A DNA stretch of 64,000 nt. Source: Ectopseudomonas composti. GTDB taxonomy: Bacteria > Pseudomonadota > Gammaproteobacteria > Pseudomonadales > Pseudomonadaceae. The translations under genes and the position numbers were made by a program. Location of the stretch: positions 186,001 through 250,000 of the forward strand of contig NZ_FOWP01000006.1 in the NCBI RefSeq assembly GCF_900115475.1, written 5' to 3'. This document shows positions 27,091-36,531 of the stretch, piece by piece. How positions within the stretch are numbered: position 1 is the first letter of the stretch; every line of letters begins with the position of its first letter. The notes beneath the pieces are model-generated. The model saw only the letters and a list, made by a program, of their open reading frames with translations. It was not told the origin of the DNA and did not search any database.

Positions 27091-29487
27091 TCAGTCGAAC
27101 AACACCTTGGCCACGTCGCTGTAGCGTTTGGCGAAGTGCACGGTGATGCCTTCCTTGAGGTAGTCCGGCAGTTCCTCGTAACTGCCGCGATTGGCCTCCG
27201 GCAGGATCAGCTCGTGGATCTTCTGCCTGCGCGCCGCGATCACCTTCTCGCGCACGCCGCCGATGGGCAGCACCTGGCCGGTGAGGGTCAACTCGCCGGT
27301 CATGGCCACGCCCTTTTTCGGCGCCTGGTTGCGCGCCAGAGAAAGCAGGGCGCTGGCCATGGTGACGCCGGCGCTGGGGCCGTCCTTGGGCGTGGCGCCT
27401 TCCGGTACGTGCAGGTGGACGAAGGCCTGGTCGAAGAAACTCGGGTCACCGCCGAACTGTTTGAGGTGCGAGCTGACGTAGCTGTAGGCGATCTCCGCCG
27501 ACTCCTTCATCACCTCGCCGAGTTGGCCGGTGAGCTTGAAGCCGCGGTTGAGCGTATGCACACGTGTGGCCTCGATCGGCAATGTAGCGCCGCCCATGCT
27601 GGTCCAGGCCAGGCCGGTGATCACCCCGGTACCGGCCAGCACCCGCTCGTTGCGGAACACCGGCATGCCGAGTGCTTCCTCCAGATCCTTGGCGCCGATA
27701 CGAATCTTCACCTCGGGATCTTCCAGCAACTTGACCACCGATTTGCGCACCAGCTTGCCCAGTTGTTTTTCCAACTGGCGCACGCCGGCTTCGCGGGCAT
27801 AGCCTTCGATCACCGCGCGCAGCGCCGCGTCGCTGATGGACAGGCGCGTCTTCGGCACGCCGGCCTTTTCTAGTTGCTTGGGCCACAGGTGGCGTTTGGC
27901 GATAGCCAGCTTTTCCTCGGTGATGTAGCCGGACAGGCGGATCACTTCCATGCGGTCGAGCAGTGGCCCGGGGATGGAGTCGAGGGTGTTGGCGGTGCAG
28001 ACGAACAGCACCTTGGACAGATCCAGGCGCAGGTCCAGATAGTGGTCGAGGAATTCGACGTTCTGTTCCGGGTCGAGGGTTTCCAGCAGCGCCGAGGCCG
28101 GGTCGCCCTGGTAACTGGTGCCCATCTTGTCGATCTCGTCGAGCATGATCACCGGGTTCATCACCTCGGCTTCCTTCAGCGCCTGCACCAGCTTGCCGGG
28201 CATGGCGCCGATGTAGGTGCGGCGATGACCCTTGATCTCCGCCTCGTCACGCATGCCGCCGACCGAGAAACGGTAGAACGGCCTGCCGAGTGATTCGGCG
28301 ATGGACTTGCCGATGCTGGTCTTGCCCACGCCGGGCGGGCCGACCAGCAGCACGATGGACCCGGCGATCTCGCCCTTGAAGGCACCGACGGCAAGAAACT
28401 CGGTAATACGCTCCTTGATGTCGTCCATGCCGGCGTGGTGCTTGTCCAGCACCTTGCGCGCGCGGCCCAGGTCGAGCTTGTCCTCGCCATGAATACCCCA
28501 GGGCAGGGCGGTGGCCCAGTCCAGGTAATTGCGCGTGACGGCGTATTCCGGCGAGCCGGCTTCGAGGATCGATAGCTTGTTCAGCTCTTCATCGATGCGC
28601 TTCTGCGCTGGCGCCGGCAGGGTCTTGCCTTCCAGGCGGGCGAGAAACTCTTCGCGATCCGCGCTCTTGTCGTCCTTGCTGATGCCCAGTTCCTGCTGGA
28701 TCAGCTTGAGCTGCTCCTTGAGGAAGAACTCGCGCTGGCGCTCGCCGATCTGCTTGTTGACCTCGGCCGACAGCTCTTTCTGCAGGCGGCCGACTTCGAC
28801 TTCCTTGCGCAGCAGTGGCAGCACTTTCTCCATGCGTTTGAGCATGGGCACAGTGTCCAGCACTTCCTGTAGCTCCTGGCCGGAGGCGGTGGTCAGGGCG
28901 GCGGCGAAGTCGGTGAGCGGCGACGGCTCGTTGGGGCTGAAGCGATTGAGGTAGTTCTTCAGCTCCTCGCTGTACAGCGGGTTGAGCGGTAGCAGCTCCT
29001 TGATCGCGTTGATCAGCGCCATGCCGTAGGCCTTGACCTCGTCACGCGGGTAGGCCGGCGGCTGTGGATATTCCACTTCGGCCAGGTACGGGCCGCGGCG
29101 GCTGAGCCAGCCACGAATGCGCACGCGGGTCAGACCCTGGGCGACGAACTGCAGCTTGCCGCCTTCCTCGCTGACGTGGTGCACGCGCACCAGCGTGCCG
29201 TGCTCGGGCAGGCTGTCGAGGTCGAATTCGCCGTGCTCGTCCGGTGGGTTGTCGACGAAGAACACGGCCAGGCACTTGTGCTCGGTGTTGCCAACCCGCG
29301 TCAGGGTCCGACCCCAGGGCTGCTGGTTGACGATCACCGGCAACACCTGCGCCGGGAAGAATGGGCGGTTGTGGATGGGGATGATGTAGAGCTTGTCCGG
29401 CAACTGCTGCGCGGGCAGTACCAGGCCGGTGCTGCTGGACTGGGCGTGAACTTCGACGGCCTCTGGGGTGTTGTCCTGATCGTTCAT
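27091..29487 (-). CDS. asrA: ATP-dependent Lon-family protease, AsrA-type second Lon
   Basis: 798 residues. The N-terminal LON substrate-binding domain spans about 25-225, followed by a coiled-coil linker. The AAA+ domain has Walker A GPPGVGKTS (K389) and Walker B VIMLDEID. The protease domain has the Ser-Lys dyad S705 (DGPSAGV) and K748, 43 residues apart as in E. coli Lon. It degrades regulatory and damaged cytoplasmic proteins. The icp neighbour and sequence point to AsrA (PA0779 type), linked to the aminoglycoside stress response in P. aeruginosa, more than to housekeeping Lon. Confidence 0.93.
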   Translation of the reverse strand: MNDQDNTPEAVEVHAQSSSTGLVLPAQQLPDKLYIIPIHNRPFFPAQVLPVIVNQQPWGRTLTRVGNTEHKCLAVFFVDNPPDEHGEFDLDSLPEHGTLVRVHHVSEEGGKLQFVAQGLTRVRIRGWLSRRGPYLAEVEYPQPPAYPRDEVKAYGMALINAIKELLPLNPLYSEELKNYLNRFSPNEPSPLTDFAAALTTASGQELQEVLDTVPMLKRMEKVLPLLRKEVEVGRLQKELSAEVNKQIGERQREFFLKEQLKLIQQELGISKDDKSADREEFLARLEGKTLPAPAQKRIDEELNKLSILEAGSPEYAVTRNYLDWATALPWGIHGEDKLDLGRARKVLDKHHAGMDDIKERITEFLAVGAFKGEIAGSIVLLVGPPGVGKTSIGKSIAESLGRPFYRFSVGGMRDEAEIKGHRRTYIGAMPGKLVQALKEAEVMNPVIMLDEIDKMGTSYQGDPASALLETLDPEQNVEFLDHYLDLRLDLSKVLFVCTANTLDSIPGPLLDRMEVIRLSGYITEEKLAIAKRHLWPKQLEKAGVPKTRLSISDAALRAVIEGYAREAGVRQLEKQLGKLVRKSVVKLLEDPEVKIRIGAKDLEEALGMPVFRNERVLAGTGVITGLAWTSMGGATLPIEATRVHTLNRGFKLTGQLGEVMKESAEIAYSYVSSHLKQFGGDPSFFDQAFVHLHVPEGATPKDGPSAGVTMASALLSLARNQAPKKGVAMTGELTLTGQVLPIGGVREKVIAARRQKIHELILPEANRGSYEELPDYLKEGITVHFAKRYSDVAKVLFD

Positions 29488-29548
29488 GGAGCACCTTTGC
29501 GTGTACGTTGGTTGCTACATGGGGCGAGCGCGGGATTTTTTCAACGGC

Positions 29549-30253
29549 TCAATCAAGACTCAGGCGAATGCCCAGCAGGCGCTGTTCGATCAGCGGCGTG
29601 AGCAGGGCGAAGCATTCAGCGGGTGTCAGGCGTACGTGCGCAGGCTCGATCAGGTCGCTCTGCAGGCGCTCGATCAGTGCCAGCAGAGGCGGGTCCTGCT
29701 CCTGGTCGAGCAGGCGGTTGCAGAGAAAGCGCAGTTGCATCTGCAGGCCGGGCGGGCAGCGTTCGTAATTGGCTGCGCGTGTCGCCAGGCCCCGCAGCCT
29801 GGCGAGGTCTTCGAGTGAGCGGCAGGCTTCACCGAGGCCGCGAATCCTGAAGTGGTCCTGGCGATAGAGGCGATCTTCGAGCAGCTCGATCACCTCCAGC
29901 AGCGCCTCGATCAGTCGACAATGGGCATCGAAATCGGCGGGTTTGCGGCGTAGCTGCGGCCAGTGCTGTTGCAAGGGCGGCAGCAGCAGGCTGGCGCCAG
30001 GCCAGTTGAGCCAGAGTTCGTCCAGTTGCTGCGCCAGAGCGTTGCGTTGCGCCACGCTGTCGGCATCCAGCTGCGCTCCCAGGCCGCGATGCCTCTGCAG
30101 CGCCTGCAACAGGTCCAGGCAGCGCTGCACGATTTCGGTATCCGCCTGCTTGCTGGCTTTGAGCTGACGATGCTCTGCGCGATGGCTGAGCCAGTAACCC
30201 AGGACCAGCAGCAGAACCAGTATAGGCAGGAGAATCAGGGCGGTATCGCTCAT
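29549..30253 (-). CDS. Membrane-anchored helical protein of unknown function
   Basis: 234 residues. One N-terminal membrane helix (about 5-22, ALILLPILVLLLVLGYWL) is followed by an all-helical soluble part rich in Leu, Gln, Arg and Glu. The stretch LLQALQRHRGLGAQLD resembles the helix with an xxERG core in nitrate-sensing NIT domains, but the rest is too diverged to call. It is transcribed ahead of asrA on the same strand. I do not recognise a function. Confidence 0.7.
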   Translation of the reverse strand: MSDTALILLPILVLLLVLGYWLSHRAEHRQLKASKQADTEIVQRCLDLLQALQRHRGLGAQLDADSVAQRNALAQQLDELWLNWPGASLLLPPLQQHWPQLRRKPADFDAHCRLIEALLEVIELLEDRLYRQDHFRIRGLGEACRSLEDLARLRGLATRAANYERCPPGLQMQLRFLCNRLLDQEQDPPLLALIERLQSDLIEPAHVRLTPAECFALLTPLIEQRLLGIRLSLD

Positions 30254-30499
30254 CGAGGCTCGCTTGTTGTGGTCGATCCAGAGCAGCGAAGCAACTCTCC
30301 TGCCATCTGCCTGGCGGCTGCGTAATGTGGTTCAGCGAGTGAGCGTGGGTGCACGGTAATAGAGCCTGGAGTGCTTAGGAGGTACGATTCGGTGCGTAGG
30401 TTGCTATAGGTGCAACCGTTTGGCTGATAGGTGGTTGCGGCGTTTTTCTTTCGAAAGGAGTAAAGTGCAACCCTTGTTTCGTGCTGCCAGTCTTTTGCG

Positions 30500-31249
30500 A
30501 TGCTGCAAGCCCGTGTGATCCGCCTGGATGAACAGGCCCATGAACATGCCCATGATCATCATCAGTTGGTGATGTCCCTGGTCGGCCGTGCCGAATTCGA
30601 AGTCGGCGGCCGTGGCGGGGAAGTCTGCCGCATGCGCGCCTGCCTGGTGCCGGGCGATGCTGCTCACCAGTTCGCCGGCATGGGTGACAACCGCATGCTG
30701 ATTCTCGATCTGGACGAGCAGGACACGCCCAGCGAAGACCTGGAGCTGCTCCATCGCCTGTTCGAAACCCCTCGTTATCCCGCCCTCGATGTCGATTTCC
30801 AACACCTGCTGACCTATGCCGGCGCGGAGTTGGAGCGCTATGGCAGCGACTCGATCCTGGCGCGTTCTCTGGGTGGGGTATTGCTTCGTGCGTTGCACCT
30901 GCGCCTGTTCGGTGAGCAGCGCCGGCAGCCACAAGGTGCAATGGACCTGCAGCGGCTGGATGATTACATCGGTGAACACCTGGCGCGGCGCATCAGCGTT
31001 GCCGAGCTGGCGCAGGAAATGTGCCTGAGTCCCAGCCACTTCCATGCCCAGTTCAAGGACAGTGTCGGCCTCACGCCACACCAATACCTGCTCCAGACCC
31101 GCCTCGACCGTGCCGCGCGCATGCTGCGCGAAAGCAACCTGCCGCTGGTGCGCATCGCCGAGGAGTGTGGTTTCTCCAGCCAGAGCGCGCTGACCACGGC
31201 CATGCGCCGCTACATGGGCCTGACCCCGAAACGCCTGCGCGCCGCGTAG
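30500..31249 (+). CDS. pruR: AraC-family regulator, PruR-like
   Basis: 249 residues. An N-terminal cupin-like sensing domain (HEHAHDHHQLVMSLVGRAEF) is followed by the AraC double helix-turn-helix (about 150-249: RRISVAELAQEMCLSPSHFH, and IAEECGFSSQSALTTAMRRY). Position next to the AsrA-type Lon matches PruR (PA0780) in P. aeruginosa, which activates proline use in response to proline. A putP gene occurs at 51023 here, 20 kb away. No clear ribosome site precedes the ATG at 30500. Confidence 0.75.
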   Translation: MLQARVIRLDEQAHEHAHDHHQLVMSLVGRAEFEVGGRGGEVCRMRACLVPGDAAHQFAGMGDNRMLILDLDEQDTPSEDLELLHRLFETPRYPALDVDFQHLLTYAGAELERYGSDSILARSLGGVLLRALHLRLFGEQRRQPQGAMDLQRLDDYIGEHLARRISVAELAQEMCLSPSHFHAQFKDSVGLTPHQYLLQTRLDRAARMLRESNLPLVRIAEECGFSSQSALTTAMRRYMGLTPKRLRAA

Positions 31250-31274
31250 GGCGTTTAACCGAACACCGCAGATT

Positions 31275-31296
31275 TGGCGGGTTGCACCCGCCCTAC
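31275..31296. repeat. Solitary arm of the GTAGGGCGGGTG repeat family
   Basis: 22 bases identical to the right arm at 26554-26575, without a partner arm nearby. Confidence 0.55.
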
Positions 31297-31319
31297 AACA
31301 CTGAGTCGATGCCGCTTTT

Positions 31320-31386
31320 GTAGGAGTGAGCTCTGCTCGCGAAGCTTTTGCTGCTGGCGCTGTTCGCGAGCAGAGCTCGCTCCTAC
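31320..31386. repeat. Inverted repeat, GTAGGAG...GAGCTCTGCTCGCGAA family
   Basis: Arms of about 24 bases (31320-31343 and 31363-31386) pair with one mismatch, GTAGGAG to CTCCTAC. It lies between the AraC gene and gmhA stops, so it may act as a two-way terminator. Confidence 0.65.
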
Positions 31387-31540
31387 AGGGCTGGCAGTTA
31401 GCCGCCTGTGACCTTGTTGATCACGCCGCTGCATCTACAGTGGCGTAACCCAGCATTGGCGCACCGCCGAAGATCGCCCAGTCGAGTAGGGTGGGCTTCA
31501 GCCCACCAGTCAGCCCACATGCCATGTAAGTCTGGTGGGG

Positions 31541-32128
31541 TCAGACGTAGTTCTGCGGGCTCAGCTTGCGCTCGATCAGCTCGATGAGGATGTGCAGGGT
31601 CTTGATATGCAACTCCTGCACGCGGTCGGCGAAGTCGCCACCCGGGGCGCAGATGCACACGTCGGCCAGGCTTTCCAGTAGCGAGCCGGGCTTACCGGTC
31701 AGGGCGATCACCTTCACGCCCAGCGTCTTGGCCGCTTCGGCGGCCTTGACCACGTTGGGGCTCTTGCCGCTGGTGCTGATGGCGATCAGCACGTCACCTG
31801 CGCGGCCGTGGGACTCGATGTAGCGCGAGAAGATGAAGTCGTAGCCGAAATCATTGGCCACGCAGCTGATGTGGCTGGGGTCGCTGATCGATACGGCGGC
31901 GATGCCCGGGCGGTTCTTGCGATAGCGCCCGGTCAGTTCCTCGGCGAAGTGCATGGCGTCGCACATCGAGCCGCCGTTGCCGCAGGAAAAGGCCTTGCCC
32001 TTGTTCTCGAAACTCTCGACCAGCAGCTCGGCTGCCTTCTGGATATTGCCCAGGGTTTGTTCGTTGGCGAGGAAGGCCTCCAGCGCACGCTGGGCTTCCT
32101 GCAGGCTGTTGCGGATATGCTCGATCAT
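31541..32128 (-). CDS. gmhA: Phosphoheptose isomerase (sedoheptulose-7-phosphate isomerase)
   Basis: 195 residues from ATG 32128 (GAGG 6 bases before it). A SIS-domain protein with strong similarity to E. coli Gmh[48 protein letters not shown] and [20 protein letters not shown], the last holding metal and substrate residues. It makes D-glycero-D-manno-heptose 7-phosphate for lipopolysaccharide core. No other heptose gene is nearby. Pseudomonas usually has another gmhA near the mraW/ftsL region, so this may be a second copy. Confidence 0.92.
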   Translation of the reverse strand: MIEHIRNSLQEAQRALEAFLANEQTLGNIQKAAELLVESFENKGKAFSCGNGGSMCDAMHFAEELTGRYRKNRPGIAAVSISDPSHISCVANDFGYDFIFSRYIESHGRAGDVLIAISTSGKSPNVVKAAEAAKTLGVKVIALTGKPGSLLESLADVCICAPGGDFADRVQELHIKTLHILIELIERKLSPQNYV

Positions 32129-32136
32129 CTTGGGCC

Positions 32137-33426
32137 TCAAGGCAGGTCGCTGCTGGAATAGAAGGCGGTCAACACTTTCACCAGATGATCCAGGTCATGG
32201 CTGCCGGCCAGTTCGCGGATCGAGTGCATGGCGAAGGTGGGCAGGCCGATATCGACCGTGCGCACGCCCAGCTGGCTGGCGGTGATCGGGCCGATGGTAG
32301 AGCCGCAGCCCATGTCGCTGCGCACCACGAAACTCTGCACCGGCACTTCGTTCTCCAGGCACAGATGGCGGAAGAACCCGGCGGTCTCGCTGTTGGTGGC
32401 GTAGCGCTGGTTGCTGTTGATCTTGATCACCGGGCCGGCGTTGAGCTTGGGCCCGTGGTTGCCGTCGTGCTTGTCGGCGTAGTTGGGGTGCACGCCATGG
32501 GCGTTGTCGGCCGACACCAGCAGTGAGCGCTGGATGGCGCGGACGAAGGCGTCGCCTTCTGGCAGCACGCGGCGCAGTACCTGTTCGAGGAACGGGCCGT
32601 CGGCGCCGCAGGCCGAGCAGGAGCCCACTTCTTCGTGGTCGGTGCAGACCAGTACGCAGGTTTCCTCGTCGTCCGAGTCGATCAGCGCCTGCAGGCCGGC
32701 GTAGCAGGACAGCAGGTTGTCCAGGCGCGCGCTGGCGATGAAGTCCTGGTTGAGGCCGACGATGGCGGCGCTCTGGGTGTCGTAGAAGCTCAGCTCGTAG
32801 TCCAGCACCGCGTCCGGGTTGAAGTCGTGCTCCATGGCCAGCTGTTCGGCGAGCAGGGCGCGGAAGTCGGCAGTTTCGCTGCTGGCGAGCTGGGCCAGGA
32901 TCGGCGGCAGTTCGTTCTGCGGGTTGATCGCCCAGCCCTGGTTGGCCTCACGGTTGAGGTGGATGGCCAGGCTGGGGATCACGGCGATGGGCTGGTAGAA
33001 GTCGATCAGCTGGCTCTCGACCTTGCCGTCGCGGCGGTAGGTCACGCGGCCAGCCAGCGACAGGTCACGGTCGAACCAGGGGGCGAGCAGGGCGCCGCCG
33101 TAGACTTCCACGCCGAGCTGGAAGAAGCCCTGGCGTTGCAGCTCAGGGTTCGGCTTGACGCGCAGGCAGGGGCTGTCGGTATGTGCGCCGACCAGACGAA
33201 TGCCGCCGTCGACGGCCGGGCGTTTGCCCAGTTTGAAAGCGATGATCGAGGAGTCGTTGCGGGTTACGTAGTAGCGGCCGCCGGCTTCGGTCTGCCAGGG
33301 GGCGCGTTCGTCCAGATGACGGTAACCCGCGGCTTCCAGGCGCATGGCCAGGCTGGTGGTGGCATGGAAAGGCGTCGGCGAGGCGTTGAGAAAATCGAGC
33401 AAGCCTTGGATCAGTTCTTCGCGCAT
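32137..33426 (-). CDS. apeB: M18-family aspartyl aminopeptidase ApeB
   Basis: 429 residues from ATG 33426, the length of the family in Pseudomonas. Metal-site motifs of M18 peptidases are visible: [24 protein letters not shown], the catalytic Glu pair in CTDHEEVGS, and the C-terminal [10 protein letters not shown]. It removes N-terminal acidic or neutral residues in the cytoplasm. It ends 8 bases before the gmhA start, so the two are co-transcribed. An upstream in-frame start at 33462 is not supported. Confidence 0.94.
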   Translation of the reverse strand: MREELIQGLLDFLNASPTPFHATTSLAMRLEAAGYRHLDERAPWQTEAGGRYYVTRNDSSIIAFKLGKRPAVDGGIRLVGAHTDSPCLRVKPNPELQRQGFFQLGVEVYGGALLAPWFDRDLSLAGRVTYRRDGKVESQLIDFYQPIAVIPSLAIHLNREANQGWAINPQNELPPILAQLASSETADFRALLAEQLAMEHDFNPDAVLDYELSFYDTQSAAIVGLNQDFIASARLDNLLSCYAGLQALIDSDDEETCVLVCTDHEEVGSCSACGADGPFLEQVLRRVLPEGDAFVRAIQRSLLVSADNAHGVHPNYADKHDGNHGPKLNAGPVIKINSNQRYATNSETAGFFRHLCLENEVPVQSFVVRSDMGCGSTIGPITASQLGVRTVDIGLPTFAMHSIRELAGSHDLDHLVKVLTAFYSSSDLP

Positions 33427-33523
33427 AGGGACTCCGGGCAACGATGGCGCGAGTGTAACCAATTTGCATCGCGCTGTGCCGGCTATGCACTTGTTTGGGG
33501 CGATAGTCTCAGGCTATCCGCGG

Positions 33524-33606
33524 GTAGGGTGCGCTGTACGCACCGCTTCGCGTTTGTTGTCTGAGATTGCCCCGCCGCCTTTGCTGGTGCGCACGGCGCA
33601 CCCTAC
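33524..33606. repeat. Inverted repeat, GTAGGGTGCGC family
   Basis: Arms 33524-33544 and 33586-33606 pair with two mismatches. It lies between apeB and rluA. Confidence 0.65.
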
Positions 33607-33628
33607 GGGAGATGAGGGCTGGGAGTCG

Positions 33629-34264
33629 TCAGAACGGCGCCGGGCACTCGAAGCGCAGGCGCTCGCCCGTTTGCGGGTGGGTGAGGGCGAGCATGCTGGC
33701 GTGCAGGCACAGGCGCTCATGGGCGGCCAAGGCCTGTTCGTGGGCGTAGAGGCGGTCGCCCAGCAGCGGGTGACCGATGGACAGCATGTGCACGCGCAGT
33801 TGGTGCGAACGGCCGGTGATGGGCGTGAGTTCGACCCGGCACCAGTCGCCGCAGCGCTCGACGATGCGCCAGTGGGTCAGCGCGTGCTTGCCCAGTTCAT
33901 GATCGACGACGTGGCGTGGTTTGGTCGGCGGGTCGTAGCGTAGCGGCAGGTCGATGCTGCCGCTGTCGGCCTGCGGCTGGCCCCAGCACAGGGCGGTGTA
34001 GGCCTTCTCGGTCTCGCGGTCGTGGAACTGGCGCGACAGCTCGCGGTGGCTGTCGGCATCGCGGGCCAGGACGATGATGCCGGAGGTTTCCCAGTCCAGC
34101 CGATGCACGATGCGCGCTTCAGGGTAGCCGTTTTCCTGCAGGCGGGTGACCAGGCAATCCTTGTTGTCATCGGCGCGGCCCGGCACCGACAGCAGCAGGG
34201 TGGGCTTGTTGATCACCAACAGGGCGGCGTCCTGGTGGAGCATTTCGATCTGGCTTAGCGGCAT
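33629..34264 (-). CDS. rluA: RluA-family rRNA/tRNA pseudouridine synthase
   Basis: 211 residues, near E. coli RluA (219). The catalytic Asp lies in HRLDWETSGI; further family motifs are KAYTALCWG, KHALTHW and GRSHQLRVHMLSIGHPLLGD. No S4 domain is present, as expected for RluA, which makes pseudouridine at 23S rRNA 746 and tRNA position 32. It stands between apeB and minE. Confidence 0.92.
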   Translation of the reverse strand: MPLSQIEMLHQDAALLVINKPTLLLSVPGRADDNKDCLVTRLQENGYPEARIVHRLDWETSGIIVLARDADSHRELSRQFHDRETEKAYTALCWGQPQADSGSIDLPLRYDPPTKPRHVVDHELGKHALTHWRIVERCGDWCRVELTPITGRSHQLRVHMLSIGHPLLGDRLYAHEQALAAHERLCLHASMLALTHPQTGERLRFECPAPF

Positions 34265-34279
34265 GGTGTGTGGGCTGGT

Positions 34280-34344
34280 GTAGGAGCGGATTTATCCGCG
34301 ATGCTGTTGGCCTGTAGAAGCTTCGCGGATGAATCCGCTCCTAC
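34280..34344. repeat. Inverted repeat, GTAGGAGCGGA family
   Basis: Arms 34280-34301 and 34323-34344 pair with one mismatch. It lies between rluA and the min operon terminator. Confidence 0.65.
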
Positions 34345-34365
34345 AGGTGCGTGTTGCTACAAACG

Positions 34366-34389
34366 AACACGGCGGCCGAAGCCGCCGTG
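34366..34389 (-). terminator. Terminator of the minCDE operon
   Basis: On the minus strand a 9-bp stem (34381-34389 with 34368-34376) closed by a TTCG tetraloop, followed by TTCGTTTG. It lies 18 bases past the minE stop. Confidence 0.75.
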
Positions 34390-34406
34390 AGCGCTGCCAG
34401 TCTCGA

Positions 34407-34661
34407 TCAACGATCCGGCAGAGTGATATTCAGCTCCAGGATCGAGCAACTGCCCTGGTTTTCCAGGGCGACCTGTACCTGGTCGGAGTCGATGTTGACG
34501 TACTTGCGGATCACTTCCACCAACTCCTGCTGTAGGGCAGGCAGGTAGTCAGGCTGAGTACGCTGGCCGCGTTCGTGGGCAACGATGATCTGCAGGCGCT
34601 CTTTGGCGATGGAGGCTGTGGTTTCCTTCTTGCGCGAACGCAAGAAGTCAAAAATATTCAT
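34407..34661 (-). CDS. minE: Cell division topological specificity factor MinE
   Basis: 84 residues. The N-terminal membrane-targeting [19 protein letters not shown], the anti-MinCD helix [16 protein letters not shown] and the C-terminal dimerisation domain are all visible. It stimulates MinD ATPase and drives pole-to-pole oscillation so that FtsZ assembles at mid-cell. It overlaps the minD stop by four bases. Confidence 0.96.
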   Translation of the reverse strand: MNIFDFLRSRKKETTASIAKERLQIIVAHERGQRTQPDYLPALQQELVEVIRKYVNIDSDQVQVALENQGSCSILELNITLPDR

Positions 34662-35473
34662 TCTCGACCTCCAAACAGGCGCTGCAGGAAGCCCTGCTTC
34701 TTCACATCCAGGAAGCGGTGCGCAACTTCCTTGCCCAGCAGTCGATCGACTGCGTCGCTGTAAGCCTGGCCGGCATCGCTCTGGTCATCGAGGATGACCG
34801 GGATACCCTGGTTGGATGCCTTGAGCACGGCCTGGGATTCGGGGATCACGCCGAGCAGGCGGATGGCGAGGATTTCCTCGACGTCTTCGACGCCGAGCAT
34901 CTCGCCCTTGGTGACGCGCTCGGGGTTGTAACGGGTCAGCAGCAGGTGCTCCTTGATTGGCTCTTCGCCTTTCTCGGCGCGTCGCGATTTGCTCGCCAGC
35001 AGGCCGAGCATACGGTCGGAGTCACGTACCGAGGACACTTCCGGGTTGGTCACGACGATGGCTTCGTCGGCGAAATACATTGCCAAGTGCGCACCCTTCT
35101 CGATACCGGCCGGCGAATCGCAGACCACGTATTCGAAATTCTGCGACAGCTCGCTGATCACCTTCTCGACGCCTTCCAGAGTCAGGGCGTCCTTGTCACG
35201 GGTCTGGCTGGCGGCCAGCACGTAGAGGTTCTCGAGGCGCTTGTCCTTGATCAGGGCCTGGGTCAGGGTGGCTTCGCCGTTGACGACGTTGACGAAGTCG
35301 TACACCACGCGGCGTTCGCAGCCCATGATCAGGTCGAGGTTACGCAGGCCGACGTCGAAGTCGACGATGACGGTCTTGTGGCCGCGCAGGGCGAGGCCGG
35401 TACCGATGGCAGCGCTGGTGGTGGTTTTACCGACGCCACCTTTGCCGGAAGTGACTACGAGGATCTTGGCCAA
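34658..35473 (-). CDS. minD: Septum-site determining ATPase MinD
   Basis: 271 residues. The deviant Walker A is GKGGVGKTT (residues 10-18) with signature K11 and K16; the switch segment [13 protein letters not shown] follows. The C-terminal amphipathic membrane helix is visible ([14 protein letters not shown]). It recruits MinC to the membrane and is displaced by MinE. It is followed by minE with a four-base overlap, and minC lies 101 bases upstream. Confidence 0.97.
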   Translation of the reverse strand: MAKILVVTSGKGGVGKTTTSAAIGTGLALRGHKTVIVDFDVGLRNLDLIMGCERRVVYDFVNVVNGEATLTQALIKDKRLENLYVLAASQTRDKDALTLEGVEKVISELSQNFEYVVCDSPAGIEKGAHLAMYFADEAIVVTNPEVSSVRDSDRMLGLLASKSRRAEKGEEPIKEHLLLTRYNPERVTKGEMLGVEDVEEILAIRLLGVIPESQAVLKASNQGIPVILDDQSDAGQAYSDAVDRLLGKEVAHRFLDVKKQGFLQRLFGGRE

Positions 35474-35574
35474 GGTGATTCACCCTAAAAAATGAAAAAA
35501 ACGCGGGAATCCATCAGCCAATCGAGGCTTCCGGATGCCTTTTTTATGTCCGTAAAAAGTGGCCGCAGTATCCG

Positions 35575-36303
35575 TTAAAGGCGGGTGATGTTCAACACGT
35601 CACCCGACAGGCTGACCTGTATCGCGTCGCCCCACAGCGGGTCGCGTCGCAGGTCTTCGGCGACCTTGTAATGGCCGGCAATCGACAACATTTCGGCGCC
35701 CATTTGCTGACAAAAAATCCGTGCCTTGGTGTTGCCTTTGATGCCAGCCAGAGCACGGCCACGCATGGGCGCGTAAACATGGATGTTGCCATCGGCGAGA
35801 AGTTCCGCCCCAGCGCTGACCGGCGCCAGTACGATCAGATCGCCACCCTGGGCATAAATCTGCTGGCCGCCGCGTACCGGTGTGGTGACGATGCGGCTGG
35901 GCTTGTGCTCCGGTTCGGCCGGTTTTTCTTCGACTTTCTTCGGTACCGGATCGATGGGGCGCTCGCGTGCGCCGGACGGTGGCAGTACTGGCAGATCCAT
36001 GGCTTCGGCGGCAGCGATGTCACTTTCCCGCGAGGCGCGGATGGCCAGGGTGCGCAAGCCGTGGCGGCGGCAGACGGCCATCAGTTCGGCCAGGTCCAGT
36101 TCGCCTTCGCCTTCCGGTAGTTTGTCCAGGGCCAGCACCAGCGGCGTGTTGCTGAAGAAGGCCGGGGCCTGGGCGACTTTTTCCGTCAGTTGCGCGTCGA
36201 GGCGTTCGAGATCGTTGTGCGCCAGTTCCATCACGGTGATGGCGAGCATGCTGCCCTTGAGCTGGAACACGGGGTCTTGGGCGAGGAGGTCGGCTTGGCT
36301 CAT
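35575..36303 (-). CDS. minC: Septum-site determining protein MinC
   Basis: 242 residues from ATG 36303. The frame stays open far upstream but antisense to lpxL, and similarity starts at [20 protein letters not shown]. The N-terminal FtsZ-inhibiting domain spans about 1-105, followed by a Pro/Lys/Glu-rich linker and a C-terminal beta-helix (about 135-240: [20 protein letters not shown], then [17 protein letters not shown]) for MinD binding and dimerisation. First gene of the min operon, divergent from lpxL. Confidence 0.95.
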   Translation of the reverse strand: MSQADLLAQDPVFQLKGSMLAITVMELAHNDLERLDAQLTEKVAQAPAFFSNTPLVLALDKLPEGEGELDLAELMAVCRRHGLRTLAIRASRESDIAAAEAMDLPVLPPSGARERPIDPVPKKVEEKPAEPEHKPSRIVTTPVRGGQQIYAQGGDLIVLAPVSAGAELLADGNIHVYAPMRGRALAGIKGNTKARIFCQQMGAEMLSIAGHYKVAEDLRRDPLWGDAIQVSLSGDVLNITRL

Positions 36304-36531
36304 GGTGATGCGATGGGCCTTCTGGCGAGTCGAAAGATGCCCGGACTTATAACGACATAGCCCGCATGCCGCAAGCCGCGCGCGTCGGCGAAGAGTGGTC
36401 GGGGCGATGCGAGGTAGAGGCCACGGCTGTCGATTCGCTGTCGTGACCAGTGGTGCTGGCAGCGATGCCACCGAGCCGGCCGGGAAAACTGCGTTAGAAT
36501 GCGCGGCTTTGTAAGTGATCGGAAACGCCTC

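Noticed and set aside
31488..31538. A GTAGGGTGGGCTTCAGCCCACC-like element before gmhA's stop
   Set aside because: Only the left arm is well formed and the right side is degenerate, so it is mentioned with the repeat families but not listed as a feature.
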